The translations under genes and the position numbers were made by a program. A model generated the notes under the pieces. The model saw only the letters and a program-made list of their open reading frames with translations, made no database searches and was not told the origin of the DNA. Below, piece after piece: positions 25,013-33,826 of a stretch of 64,000 nucleotides of DNA (the first letter of the stretch is position 1; the number at the start of each line of letters is the position of its first letter). Source of the stretch: JBBRCE01 sp038205115 (GTDB lineage Bacteria; Planctomycetota; Planctomycetia; Pirellulales; JBBRCE01); assembly GCA_038205115.1 (NCBI GenBank), contig JBBRCE010000010.1, positions 56,653 to 120,652 on the forward strand, in the 5' to 3' direction.

Positions 25013-26455
25013 ATGCCTCAGAATTGTGATATCGGTTTGATCGGCCTGGCTGTGATGGGCGAAAACCTAGCGCTCAACATTGAAAGCCGCGGCTATAAAA
25101 TCGCGGTCTTCAATCGGACGACCAGTGTGGTCGACAATTTGATCAACGGCCGCGCCAAAGGCAAGAAGTTCGTCGGCTGCCACTCGCTGGAAGAGCTCGT
25201 ACAGTCGCTGGCCAAACCGCGCAAGATCATGATGATGGTCAAAGCCGGCCCTGCGGTCGACGCGCTGATCGATCAACTGATTCCGCTGCTCGAACCGGGT
25301 GATGTGCTGATCGATGGTGGCAACACGCACTACACCGACAGCGAGCGCCGCACGCAGTATGTCGAAAGCAAAGGGCTGCTGTTCGTTGGCTCGGGCGTGT
25401 CCGGTGGCGAAGAAGGCGCGCTGCTCGGCCCAAGTTTGATGCCCGGCGGCAGCGAAAAAGCCTGGCCGCTGATCAAGCCCATCTTTCAGGCCATCTCGGC
25501 CAAAGTCGGTCCGAATGGCGATATTCCCTGTTGCGAATGGGTTGGCCCACGCGGCGCCGGACACTACGTCAAGATGGTGCATAATGGCATCGAATACGGC
25601 GACATGCAGTTGATCTGCGAGGCCTACTTTTTGATGAAGCAGGCGCTCAATCTGAGCAACGAGCAACTTTACGACGTGTTCGAAGAATGGAACAAGGGCG
25701 ATCTCGACAGCTACTTGATCGAAATCACACGCGATATTTTCAGTGTCAAAGATCCAGACACGGGCGATTATCTGGTCGATAAGATTTTGGACACCGCCGG
25801 CGCCAAAGGCACCGGCAAGTGGATGAGCCAATTGGCTTTGGATCTCGGTGTGCCCAGCACGCTGGTGACCGAAGCCGTGTATGCGCGCTGCTTGTCGGCG
25901 CTCAAGGATGCGCGCGTGCGGGCAAGCAAAGTACTCAGCGGTCCGAACAAAAAATACAACGGCGATTCCAAGAAATTCATCGAAGCGGTTCGCAATGCTT
26001 TGTACGCCTCGAAGATTTGCAGCTACGCGCAAGGCTACGTGCAATTGGCCGCCGCCGCCAAAGAGCATCAGTGGCCGCTGGATTATGGCAATATCGCACT
26101 GCTGTGGCGCGGTGGCTGTATCATTCGCGCGGCGTTCTTGCAGCGTATCAAAGATGCCTTTGACGCGGACCGCAACCTCGAAAATCTGCTGTTGGCGCCG
26201 TACTTTCAAGCGGCCGTGCAAAAAGCGCAAGCCGATTGGCGGCACGCCGTGGTCACGGCAGTTGAGTTAGGCGTGGCAGTGCCTGCGTTTGCCTCCGCCC
26301 TGTCGTACTACGACGGCTACCGCACCGAGCGATTGCCGGCCAATTTGCTGCAAGCGCAGCGAGATTACTTCGGCGCGCACACCTACAACCGGACCGATAA
26401 GCCCGGCACATTCCACACCGATTGGTTGCACTTGCGAAAAACGCTGGCCAAGTAA
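25013..26455 (+). CDS. gnd: 6-phosphogluconate dehydrogenase, long (dimeric) type
   Basis: This enzyme oxidatively decarboxylates 6-phosphogluconate to ribulose 5-phosphate with NADP. The 480-residue protein matches the classical long form: GLAVMGENLALNIESRGYK at residues 10-28, GGNTHYTDSERR, VSGGEEGALLGPSLMPGG, the catalytic KMVHNGIEYGDMQLICEAYFLM (Lys near 186) and a full C-terminal domain. A second, short-form paralogue sits at 49.2-50.2 kb in the window with zwf and pgl. Confidence 0.96.
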   Translation: MPQNCDIGLIGLAVMGENLALNIESRGYKIAVFNRTTSVVDNLINGRAKGKKFVGCHSLEELVQSLAKPRKIMMMVKAGPAVDALIDQLIPLLEPGDVLIDGGNTHYTDSERRTQYVESKGLLFVGSGVSGGEEGALLGPSLMPGGSEKAWPLIKPIFQAISAKVGPNGDIPCCEWVGPRGAGHYVKMVHNGIEYGDMQLICEAYFLMKQALNLSNEQLYDVFEEWNKGDLDSYLIEITRDIFSVKDPDTGDYLVDKILDTAGAKGTGKWMSQLALDLGVPSTLVTEAVYARCLSALKDARVRASKVLSGPNKKYNGDSKKFIEAVRNALYASKICSYAQGYVQLAAAAKEHQWPLDYGNIALLWRGGCIIRAAFLQRIKDAFDADRNLENLLLAPYFQAAVQKAQADWRHAVVTAVELGVAVPAFASALSYYDGYRTERLPANLLQAQRDYFGAHTYNRTDKPGTFHTDWLHLRKTLAK

Positions 26456-26522
26456 TTTCGTGGCGAGACGCCGCATTCCCGACTCCAGATCGAATTGTGC
26501 TTTACAGATTGCAGGCTGCTTC

Positions 26523-27305
26523 GTGTCCGCTGAATACTTGAAATCCCTGTTCGATTTGACGGGCCAAGTGGCCGTTGTGATTGGTGGCACCGGCGTTCTC
26601 GGTGGCGCTTTGGCCGAGGGCGTTTCGGCGGCTGGCGCTGCGGTGGTCGTTGCCGGTCGCGGCGGCGAGCGCGGCGAGGCGCTGGTCGATAAGCTCAAAG
26701 CCGGCGGCAAGCCCGCGGTGTTCGGCGCGGTCGACGTGACGTCGCGAAGTTCGATGGACGCCTTGCTGGCGCAAACGCTGGCCGAGTATGGCCGGGTCGA
26801 TATGCTGATCAACTGCGCCGGCGCGAATTCAGGATCGAGTTATTTAGAAGTCACCGACGATGATTGGCATCGCGTTCTAGAAATCAATCTCACGGCCACG
26901 CACTTGGGCTGCCAGGTATTTGGCCGCGCCATGGTCGCAGCCGGCGGTGGCGCAATTTTGAATATCGGCAGCGTGACCTCGCATTTGCCGCTTTCGCGTG
27001 TGTTTGCGTATTCGGCCTCCAAGGCAGCCGTAATCAATCTCACGCAAAATGTAGCGCGCGAATTTGCGCCGCACAAAGTGCGAGTCAATGCCATTTGCCC
27101 CGGATTTTTTCCGGCCGAACAGAACCGCGCGCTGCTCGATTCCACACGCGTGGCCAACATCATGGCGCAGACGCCCATGCAGCGGTATGGCGAACCGCAC
27201 GAACTGGTTGGCGCCGCGCTGCTGTTGTTATCGCGCAATGCCGGCAGCTACATCACCGGAGCCGCTTACTACGTAGACGGTGGCTTTACGGCCATGCGGT
27301 TTTAA
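26523..27305 (+). CDS. Short-chain dehydrogenase/reductase
   Basis: The 260-residue SDR enzyme has the cofactor motif GGTGVLG at residues 21-27, NCAG at 97-100, catalytic Ser150, Tyr163 and Lys167 (YSASK) and the usual C-terminal VDGGFTA. It is closest in shape to gluconate 5-dehydrogenase- or mannonate/fructuronate-type SDRs. Position 67 bases after the long gnd gene suggests that it works in hexonate or sugar-acid metabolism. The start is a GTG at 26523; the frame continues upstream into the gnd gene but without matching residues. Confidence 0.8.
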   Translation: MSAEYLKSLFDLTGQVAVVIGGTGVLGGALAEGVSAAGAAVVVAGRGGERGEALVDKLKAGGKPAVFGAVDVTSRSSMDALLAQTLAEYGRVDMLINCAGANSGSSYLEVTDDDWHRVLEINLTATHLGCQVFGRAMVAAGGGAILNIGSVTSHLPLSRVFAYSASKAAVINLTQNVAREFAPHKVRVNAICPGFFPAEQNRALLDSTRVANIMAQTPMQRYGEPHELVGAALLLLSRNAGSYITGAAYYVDGGFTAMRF

Positions 27306-27435
27306 GCTCGCGCACCGCAATCGAGCCCGAGCGTCGCCTTCGTACCGGCAAATCGTGACGATATTCGTAATGAGTTGATCGGCGAGGCTTGCCCAATTTC
27401 ATCCGCCCAACATGCCAGCGACGGAGGTCCAGTCA

Positions 27436-28299
27436 ATGTCGGCCGAAAATCTCGATTCCGCACTCGGTTCCAATGCTGCCGCTCCACGCCGCTGGAAGCC
27501 CATCGCCGCGCTCGAACGCCGCGTGCTGGGCGTGCTGATGGAAAAGGCCAAGACGACGCCCGAGCAGTATCCGATGACGATCAACGGGCTCTGTACGGGT
27601 TGCAATCAAAAGAGCAATCGATTTCCGCAAATGGACGTCGATGCCGACGATTTGGAACCAGTGATCGAGAATCTCAAAAAACTCGGCGCGGCCACTGAGG
27701 TACAGGGCAGCGGCCGCGCGCTCAAATATCGTCACCATTTTTACGAATGGCTGGGCGTCAATAAAGCGGAGTCGGCTGTGATGACCGAACTGCTGCTGCG
27801 CGGCGCGCAAACCGAAGGCGAACTCCGCACGCGCGCTGCGCGAATGGAAGCCATCGCGGATCTCGCCGCGCTGCGGACGATTCTCGATGGACTGCGAAAA
27901 AAAGATCTGGTGATTTCGCTCACCCCGGCAGGCCGCGGTCAATTGATCTCGCACGCGCTTTACGAACCACGTGAGCTAGAAAAACTGCGGGCAGAAGCCG
28001 GACGGATGAGCCCTGGCGATGAACCGGACGAGCCCAAGCCACGCCCATCGCAATCGCCTGCGCGCGAACATGTTGCCGCGCCGGTCGCGGAGCGTCCGCT
28101 GGCGGTTTCGCGTTCGCCGGTCGGCATTCCCGCGGCCACGAGCGGTGCGCCGTCCGAATCGGGCGAAGCGCTACTGCGTCAACACAATGCCATGCGAGCG
28201 GAAATCGGTCAGCTTCGCTCCGATCTGGACGACCTCACGGGCGAGTTGCGACGCTGCATGGACGAGATTCGGCAATTAAAAGATTCGCTCGGCGGATAG
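27436..28299 (+). CDS. YceH-like DUF480 protein
   Basis: The 287-residue protein belongs to DUF480 (YceH), proteins with two winged-helix domains. Matching stretches include LERRVLGVLMEKAKTTPEQYPMTINGLCTGCNQKSNR (about residues 22-58), SAVMTELLLRGAQTEGELRTRA and, at the end, ELRRCMDEIRQLKDSL. An ATG at 27436 is preceded by GGAGG at 27423-27427 with 8-base spacing, so I prefer it to the ATG eight codons upstream. DUF480 probably binds DNA; no target is known. The C-terminal 100 residues are Pro/Arg-rich and unusual for the family. Confidence 0.82.
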   Translation: MSAENLDSALGSNAAAPRRWKPIAALERRVLGVLMEKAKTTPEQYPMTINGLCTGCNQKSNRFPQMDVDADDLEPVIENLKKLGAATEVQGSGRALKYRHHFYEWLGVNKAESAVMTELLLRGAQTEGELRTRAARMEAIADLAALRTILDGLRKKDLVISLTPAGRGQLISHALYEPRELEKLRAEAGRMSPGDEPDEPKPRPSQSPAREHVAAPVAERPLAVSRSPVGIPAATSGAPSESGEALLRQHNAMRAEIGQLRSDLDDLTGELRRCMDEIRQLKDSLGG

Positions 28300-28422
28300 C
28301 GGTCCACGATCCTGTTCGGCATCTCTTACTTTGATCGGCAACTTTTACTCATCCTGCCTGACCGGCACGGCCGATACCTTTGGCATCGTCGCTACGACCG
28401 GAACTTTCCGACAGGTGATAGC

Positions 28423-28749
28423 ATGCGTCGTTTTTGCGTACTGGTGCTAGGTTTTTCGCTGCTCGCCGCTGGCGCGGGTTGCTCAATGTGCGAAACACCT
28501 TACGACTGTACGGGGCCGGTAGTCGACGCGCCTTATGGCACGCCACGCGGTGGCGGACGCTATGCGCCCAGCGAAGCTGTGGCCCCGGACGAACCGTATT
28601 ATACGCAACAGACGTTGCCGCCGGAACCGACCCCACGCGAGGTTGCCCAGCGTGCCAACAAGTCTGGCATGCAGTCGGTCGTTCGGCAACCGACGGCCAC
28701 GGCTAGCCGCGCGATGCCTGAATCACGCTCAGCGCGCCCTGCTGAATAA
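28423..28749 (+). CDS. Small putative lipoprotein
   Basis: The 108-residue product starts MRRFCVLVLGFSLLAAGAGC, a signal with a cysteine suited to lipidation though the lipobox is imperfect. The mature chain is Pro/Tyr/Glu-rich and disordered-looking. The gene runs into hemC from the opposite strand: the last 47 bases overlap the 3' end of hemC. No family is recognised. Confidence 0.6.
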   Translation: MRRFCVLVLGFSLLAAGAGCSMCETPYDCTGPVVDAPYGTPRGGGRYAPSEAVAPDEPYYTQQTLPPEPTPREVAQRANKSGMQSVVRQPTATASRAMPESRSARPAE

Positions 28750-29638
28750 GCAGGTCGGCCGCGTGTTGGCCGAGCGTCACCGCCGCTGCTTGATCGGCGA
28801 TCATTGCTTCGACCCGCGTTGTCATCCGCTGGGTGCCATCGATCGAAAGCACCACCGCGTCGAGTGTCATTGTTGTATTGCTTTCGAAGCGCGCCCAAGC
28901 GCCAACCGGTGCCATGCAACCGCCACGCAGTGCGGCCAGCAAGCTGCGTTCCGCTAACACGCAGTGGTGCGTTGCCGGGTGGTCGAGCGGAGTCAGATTT
29001 TTGATCGTCGTTCGATCATCGGTCCGCGTTTCGAGCCCCAGAGCGCCTTGCCCCACGGCCGGCAAAATCAATTCTCGGGGCAGAATTTCGGTCATTTCGT
29101 GCCGCAGTTCCAGGCGCAGCAAGCCGGCTTCGGCCAAAATGATGGCGTCAAATTGCCCATCGGCCAGCTTACGCAACCGGGTGTCGACGTTGCCACGGAT
29201 GTCGTGGAATTCAAGATCCGGGCGGGCATGCAACAGTTGCGCTTTGCGGCGCGCGCTGCCGGTGCCTATTTTTGCCCCGGCCGGGAGATCGAAAAATCGC
29301 ACGCCACCACGGCTGATCAACGCGTCGCAGGGCGATTCGCGTTCCGGCACGGCAGCCAGCGTCAAACCGGCAATCGGGTCGGTGGGCAGATCCTTGAGAC
29401 TATGTACGGCCAGATCGATGCGATCATCCAGCAATGCGCGCTGCAACTCCTTGGTAAAAACGCCTTGCGTGCCGATGGCGCCAATCGGACCGACCTGCTG
29501 CAGATCGCCCTGGGTATTGATGGGCACCAGTTCCACCGTCACGCCGTGGGCGGTCAGTTGGCTGGCCACCCATTGTGCTTGCCAACGCGCCAACGGGCTG
29601 CCGCGCGTACCTAATCGGAGCACAGACTGCTGGGTCAT
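28703..29638 (-). CDS. hemC: Porphobilinogen deaminase (hydroxymethylbilane synthase)
   Basis: HemC joins four porphobilinogen units into hydroxymethylbilane in tetrapyrrole synthesis. The 311-residue protein has the expected features: LGTRGSPLARWQA (9-21), TQGVFTKELQRALL, DLAVHSLKDLPT (75-86), GTGSARRKAQLL, and the dipyrromethane cofactor cysteine at residue 241 in LRGGCMAPVGAWAR. Length matches the family. It is the only heme gene in the window and overlaps the convergent lipoprotein gene by 47 bases. Confidence 0.96.
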   Translation of the reverse strand: MTQQSVLRLGTRGSPLARWQAQWVASQLTAHGVTVELVPINTQGDLQQVGPIGAIGTQGVFTKELQRALLDDRIDLAVHSLKDLPTDPIAGLTLAAVPERESPCDALISRGGVRFFDLPAGAKIGTGSARRKAQLLHARPDLEFHDIRGNVDTRLRKLADGQFDAIILAEAGLLRLELRHEMTEILPRELILPAVGQGALGLETRTDDRTTIKNLTPLDHPATHHCVLAERSLLAALRGGCMAPVGAWARFESNTTMTLDAVVLSIDGTQRMTTRVEAMIADQAAAVTLGQHAADLLIQQGALSVIQASRG

Positions 29639-29719
29639 CGCCGTTCATTATCCACGAAAACGAGCCGAAAATCGAAAAGGCTATTCTACTCACCGTGGGC
29701 GGTCTGCGATACTTGAGCG

Positions 29720-30841
29720 ATGCCTCACGTTGAACTGATTGAACTCACCAAGCGATTCGCCGCCACGACCGCCGTGGCGGGCCTGTCGATGCAAATTGCC
29801 GATGGCGAACTGCTGGCCGTCGTTGGCCCGAGCGGTTGCGGAAAAACGACGCTACTGCGGTTGCTGAGTGGCTTGGAGTCGCCAACCAGCGGGCAAATTC
29901 GCGTCGATGGCCGCGACGTAACGCCGGATGCGTCGCATCGCCGCAACGTGGCCATGGTCTTTCAAGACGCGGCCATCTTTCCGCAACTTAACGTGGCCGA
30001 AAACCTGGCATTCGGCCCGCGATTGCAAGGCGCCTCGCGCGATGAAACGCAACGTCGCGTCGATTTAGCAGCCCGGCAACTTGGAATTACCGATTTACTT
30101 TCACGTCGAGCGACCGAACTCTCTGGTGGGCAGCGGCAGCGCGTGGCTCTCGCGCGTGCGATCGTCCGAAAACCCCAGCTTTTGCTACTGGACGAGCCGT
30201 TATCGCAACTCGACGGGCCGCTCCGGCAAGAACTGCGTTTGGAGGTCCGCCGTTTACACAGAGCCCAGGGACTGACCACAATTTACGTCACGCACGATCA
30301 ATCCGAGGCGCTCGAACTCGGCCAGCGCGTGCTGCTGCTGCGGGACGGACGTCTGCAACAATTGGGCGAGCCGCGGCAGATTTACACCCAGCCGGCAAAC
30401 CGGTTCGTCGCCGGCTTTGTAGGATCGCCGGGTATGAATATCTGGCCTGGCCAGTGGGATCGTACTTCGGGCGGGTTGCGCGTGCCGCATCTTGGCTGGG
30501 CATTTACTCTCGATCCTAGCTTGTCGAGACGGATTAGCAATTTCCCGACGCATCTGCAAATCGGCTTCCGCCCTGAAGCATTGAAACTGCTTTCGGGTGA
30601 TCAAAACTCCAATCCTAGCCAAATTGGGTTTGCGGCCGAAGTCGAATCCGTGCAATGGCTGGGCGAACGTCAATTGGTGCGACTATGCACACAAAACATT
30701 GATGTGGCGGTGGCGAGTGTGGCCGCCGATGCCGCCGTAGTCGTCGGACAAACGCGACATTGGCGCGTTGATTGTGACAACCTACATTTCTTTGCCGCCG
30801 ACGGCGATGAATGTCGACTCACGCCGGCTGCCGCCGAGTGA
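29720..30841 (+). CDS. ABC transporter ATP-binding protein (MalK/PotA-type)
   Basis: The 373-residue protein has Walker A GPSGCGKTT (36-44), Q-loop VFQDAAIFP, signature LSGGQRQRVALARA, Walker B LLLLDEPLSQLD and H-loop VTHDQ, followed by a C-terminal regulatory domain with TOBE-like strands (FRPEALKL). This is the layout of importer ATPases for sugars, polyamines, sn-glycerol 3-phosphate or iron. No permease or binding protein is adjacent, so the substrate is unknown. Only 2 bases separate its stop from the convergent dehydratase-like gene. Confidence 0.9.
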   Translation: MPHVELIELTKRFAATTAVAGLSMQIADGELLAVVGPSGCGKTTLLRLLSGLESPTSGQIRVDGRDVTPDASHRRNVAMVFQDAAIFPQLNVAENLAFGPRLQGASRDETQRRVDLAARQLGITDLLSRRATELSGGQRQRVALARAIVRKPQLLLLDEPLSQLDGPLRQELRLEVRRLHRAQGLTTIYVTHDQSEALELGQRVLLLRDGRLQQLGEPRQIYTQPANRFVAGFVGSPGMNIWPGQWDRTSGGLRVPHLGWAFTLDPSLSRRISNFPTHLQIGFRPEALKLLSGDQNSNPSQIGFAAEVESVQWLGERQLVRLCTQNIDVAVASVAADAAVVVGQTRHWRVDCDNLHFFAADGDECRLTPAAAE

Positions 30842-30843
30842 CA

Positions 30844-31962
30844 TCACGAGAAAACGGAGTCGCCAATGTCGGACAATCGGTCGCGCGCATCCACGCGCCA
30901 GCGGTCGACGATTTCGCCGCCTTCGCGAACCCAGACGTACGAGTGCAGCGCGACAGTCGGGCAAATGTGCGTCGGAATGCCATAATGCAGGTCGCCGACG
31001 CAAATGCCACGGGCGTCCTCAACCGTTAGCACCAGGTGTTCTTCGTTGTGCATTTGCACCCGGCTGTTCGGCAGGCTGAGCCAATGAATGCGCAGGCCCG
31101 ACGGGTCCGCAGCCACCGCTTTGTGCCCCACGTCCAGGCAAATGCGATTGCCTTGCCTGCTGACAACGCGTGAACAGATGATTGCGGCCGGCTGAAAATC
31201 CAGATCAGGATACTTTAGGTGATATCCGGCGTCCCACAGTATGCATGTGCCGGGACTGCAAAAATTTGCGAACCGAGCATGAATCGCCAACGTCGGCGTG
31301 CCTCCAGCGACAACCTGCCGGACAATCACGCCGGATTGTTCGAGTTCTTGCATCAGCGTAGTGACCGGGCGGAACTCTTTGGTGCAATGCTGAGTGCGGA
31401 GGTTCAAATCGGTGTCGTGAATGTGGCCGTCGTAAACATGCAGTCCGGCGAACAACAGTTGTGGTTGATTCGCGATTTGCCGAGCAAGTGTCAGGCAAGG
31501 TTCCAAAACAGGCGGCAGACCGGTGCGGTGCATTCCGTTGTCGATGTCCAAAAAGACTTGGAGCGGCGAGGCGGTGTCGAGAAACGAGTGGGCCAATTGT
31601 TCGACAATGTGCGCGTCGTCGACGATGGTCGAAAAACTCGTCGCCGGAAAGCGATCGGACAACTGCCGCAACATGCCGATCGCGGGGCCAACCGGTTGCG
31701 CAGCTAGCATTGCATCGGGCGCAGCACAGCGCGCCACCATTGCTGCTTCCGCGAGTGTCGCGCATTTGAAACGCGTAATGCCGGCCTGCAATTGCAGTTT
31801 GACGATCGCCGACATTTTATGCGTTTTGACGTGCGGCCAAAGCCGATCCCGTGGCACCATTTCCACCATGCGGCGGATGTTGTTTTGCACCCGTTGCCGA
31901 TCAACGACCAGCGCTGGCGTGGGCAGCCACTCGGCGGAATTGAGGGCAAACCAATCGGCCAT
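30844..31962 (-). CDS. D-serine dehydratase / D-threonine aldolase-like PLP enzyme
   Basis: The fold-type III PLP enzyme of 372 residues has TPALVVD (15-21), the PLP-lysine motif HVKTHK at residues 44-49, and a C-terminal metal-ligand motif GIPTHICPTVAL. In this group, His-x-Cys ligates zinc in D-serine dehydratases, whereas D-threonine aldolases have His-x-Asp, so the sequence favours a D-serine-dehydratase-like enzyme. The ATG at 31962 is preferred over an upstream extension lacking homology. It is the last gene of the phoH-pgpH-ybeY-corC run, with a 28-base gap to corC. Confidence 0.82.
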   Translation of the reverse strand: MADWFALNSAEWLPTPALVVDRQRVQNNIRRMVEMVPRDRLWPHVKTHKMSAIVKLQLQAGITRFKCATLAEAAMVARCAAPDAMLAAQPVGPAIGMLRQLSDRFPATSFSTIVDDAHIVEQLAHSFLDTASPLQVFLDIDNGMHRTGLPPVLEPCLTLARQIANQPQLLFAGLHVYDGHIHDTDLNLRTQHCTKEFRPVTTLMQELEQSGVIVRQVVAGGTPTLAIHARFANFCSPGTCILWDAGYHLKYPDLDFQPAAIICSRVVSRQGNRICLDVGHKAVAADPSGLRIHWLSLPNSRVQMHNEEHLVLTVEDARGICVGDLHYGIPTHICPTVALHSYVWVREGGEIVDRWRVDARDRLSDIGDSVFS

Positions 31963-31990
31963 GTTCGCTCGTCGCTCGCGATGAGGCGAT

Positions 31991-33268
31991 TTAGGGATTG
32001 GCCGCCGCTGCGGCAGGCGAGAGATACACGGCCACGCGATCGATACGGCGGCGTGTGGCATCGAGCACGACAAACCGTGCCCCGGGCAATCTCAACTCTT
32101 CGCCCACTGACGGAATTCGTCCCAATTCGTGGAAGACCAGTCCGCCGATGGTGTCGTAATCCGCATTTTCGGGCAACGACAAATTCAACCGCTCGTTGAG
32201 TTCTTCCAACCGCACGCGGGCCGCGACTTGAAAATGCAATTCCGAAACTTGCTTGATGTCGTCAACGAGCGCTTCGTCATGCTCGTCGACAATTTCGCCA
32301 ACGATCTCCTCAAGCACGTCTTCGATGGTAATCAGACCGCTAAGTCCGCCAAACTCGTCGAGCACCAAGGCAATGTGATTGCGAGTGCGTTGGAACTCGT
32401 GCAGCAGTTCATCAACCGGTTTGGTGTCGGGCACAAAAAACGGCTTGCGCAGCAAGTTGACCAGCGGCTGGCGTTCGGTTGGCGGTTGCGCCAACTCACG
32501 CAACAGATCCTTGGTGTGAAGTATGCCGGTGATGTCGTCGCGGCTCTTGCTGAATACCGGCACGCGGGTGTGCCCGGCTTCGACGATGGCCCGCAGCATC
32601 TCATCCCAGCTCGTTTGCAAGCTGATCGAAAAGACGTAAGTGCGGGGAGTCATAATCTCCGAGACCTGAACTTCCTTGAGTTCCATCACCCCTTCGATCA
32701 TTTCGCGGGCGTCCTCCTCCAGCAGTCCTTCGCGGTGCCCTTCGCTAACAATGTTACGAATCTCTTCTTCGACCGATTCCTCGGACGCTTTGGAAGGCGG
32801 TCGCCCGGCAACTCGATTGACCAAGTGACTTAACCAAGTCGCGCAGGCCAATAGCGGCGCCATTAACAACCGATTCGCACGCCAAACGGGCCAGGTGGTC
32901 GCCAAAAAAATCTCGGACCAATGCCGGGCGATTGCCCAGGGAATCAGAATGGAGAACAAGACCATCGCGACAATGGCCGCGACGGTTAATGCCACGATCT
33001 GAACGGAATTGATTTGAGCGGTGCTGATCGCCCAGGCGAGCGCTAACCCCGCCCCAAACGTACACGTGGTGCGGGTACACTCCGCAGCGGTTCCGGCAGC
33101 CTCGTGGTCGTGAGCAATTTGCTGGTAACGATCGAGCTGACCACGGCTTTCGCAAAGTTCTTGCAGAAAATGTCGCGAAAAATCCTGCAGTGCTCGCGCG
33201 GCAACAGCCGCCAGCGCGCCGAGCAGCGCCAGTCCCGCCGAAGTCCAGTACCAGGCCACCAAACTCAC
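31991..33268 (-). CDS. CorC/HlyC-family CBS-domain membrane protein
   Basis: The 425-residue protein has an N-terminal membrane part with about four hydrophobic segments (about residues 1-170). A pair of CBS domains follows (about 195-325, opening VMELKEVQVSEIMTPRTYVF), then a C-terminal CorC_HlyC domain (about 330-415, ending RIDRVAVYL). Such proteins are CNNM-like and handle magnesium or cobalt, or bind adenine nucleotides through CBS. Its start overlaps the stop of ybeY by 4 bases, so they are translationally coupled. Confidence 0.88.
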   Translation of the reverse strand: MSLVAWYWTSAGLALLGALAAVAARALQDFSRHFLQELCESRGQLDRYQQIAHDHEAAGTAAECTRTTCTFGAGLALAWAISTAQINSVQIVALTVAAIVAMVLFSILIPWAIARHWSEIFLATTWPVWRANRLLMAPLLACATWLSHLVNRVAGRPPSKASEESVEEEIRNIVSEGHREGLLEEDAREMIEGVMELKEVQVSEIMTPRTYVFSISLQTSWDEMLRAIVEAGHTRVPVFSKSRDDITGILHTKDLLRELAQPPTERQPLVNLLRKPFFVPDTKPVDELLHEFQRTRNHIALVLDEFGGLSGLITIEDVLEEIVGEIVDEHDEALVDDIKQVSELHFQVAARVRLEELNERLNLSLPENADYDTIGGLVFHELGRIPSVGEELRLPGARFVVLDATRRRIDRVAVYLSPAAAAANP

Positions 33269-33747
33269 GATTGGGCCTCGCGCGACGGTGCTTCGGAGGC
33301 AAATGCGGATTCCGCGTAACGCGGAGTCAGGCCGAACTCGGCCAGATATTTATGTTCGGCGGCGCGCATCAGCGGCAGCGCTTCGTCCGTGAGGTCGTCG
33401 TAGCCGCACAGATGGAGTGTGCCATGAATGACGTACAGCAGAAGTTCGTCGGATGTCGTCCAACCGAATTGCGCGGCCATCGTGGCGGCCGTATCGGCGC
33501 TGACAATGACCTCGCCTTCCAACGCATTGCCCTGATCTTCGAGTACAAAGCTAATGACGTCCGTGGCGTAATCGTGCTGCAGGAACTTGCGATTGATCTC
33601 GCGAATTGCCGGATCGTCGATCACCGCCAGGCTGATCTGGGCGCGGCGTAAGCCCTCGCCTGACAAAACGGCGCGGCAGCCAGCAACCAGACGTTCAGCC
33701 GCAAACGCGTGAGCGCTTTGTTCGTTGGTGATTTGAATATCGAACAT
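33265..33747 (-). CDS. ybeY: Endoribonuclease YbeY (third metal ligand changed)
   Basis: YbeY is a zinc RNase that acts in 16S rRNA maturation and ribosome quality control. The 160-residue protein has the typical fold: LRRAQISLAVIDDPAIREINRKFLQHDYATDVISFVLED, then the metal site HGTLHLCGYDDLTD. The classical motif is HGxLHLxGYDH; here the last His is Asp, so the third ligand is changed but could still bind metal. Gene order phoH-pgpH-ybeY matches that in many bacteria and supports the assignment. The start at 33747 (MFDIQI) is chosen over an upstream frame. Confidence 0.88.
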   Translation of the reverse strand: MFDIQITNEQSAHAFAAERLVAGCRAVLSGEGLRRAQISLAVIDDPAIREINRKFLQHDYATDVISFVLEDQGNALEGEVIVSADTAATMAAQFGWTTSDELLLYVIHGTLHLCGYDDLTDEALPLMRAAEHKYLAEFGLTPRYAESAFASEAPSREAQS

Positions 33748-33826
33748 GAAGGCTAGCCCAAGGTCGCCGGAAAAAGGGTTTGCTCGAGGCAACCGGTTGG
33801 TTGATTTCGAGAAAACGGTCGGAGCG

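Noticed and set aside
25067..26245. Open frame of about 392 codons on the minus strand
   Set aside because: It lies antisense inside the long 6-phosphogluconate dehydrogenase gene and shows no recognisable protein family.
28833..29738. Open frame of about 301 codons on the plus strand
   Set aside because: Antisense to hemC, which is complete with its cofactor cysteine.
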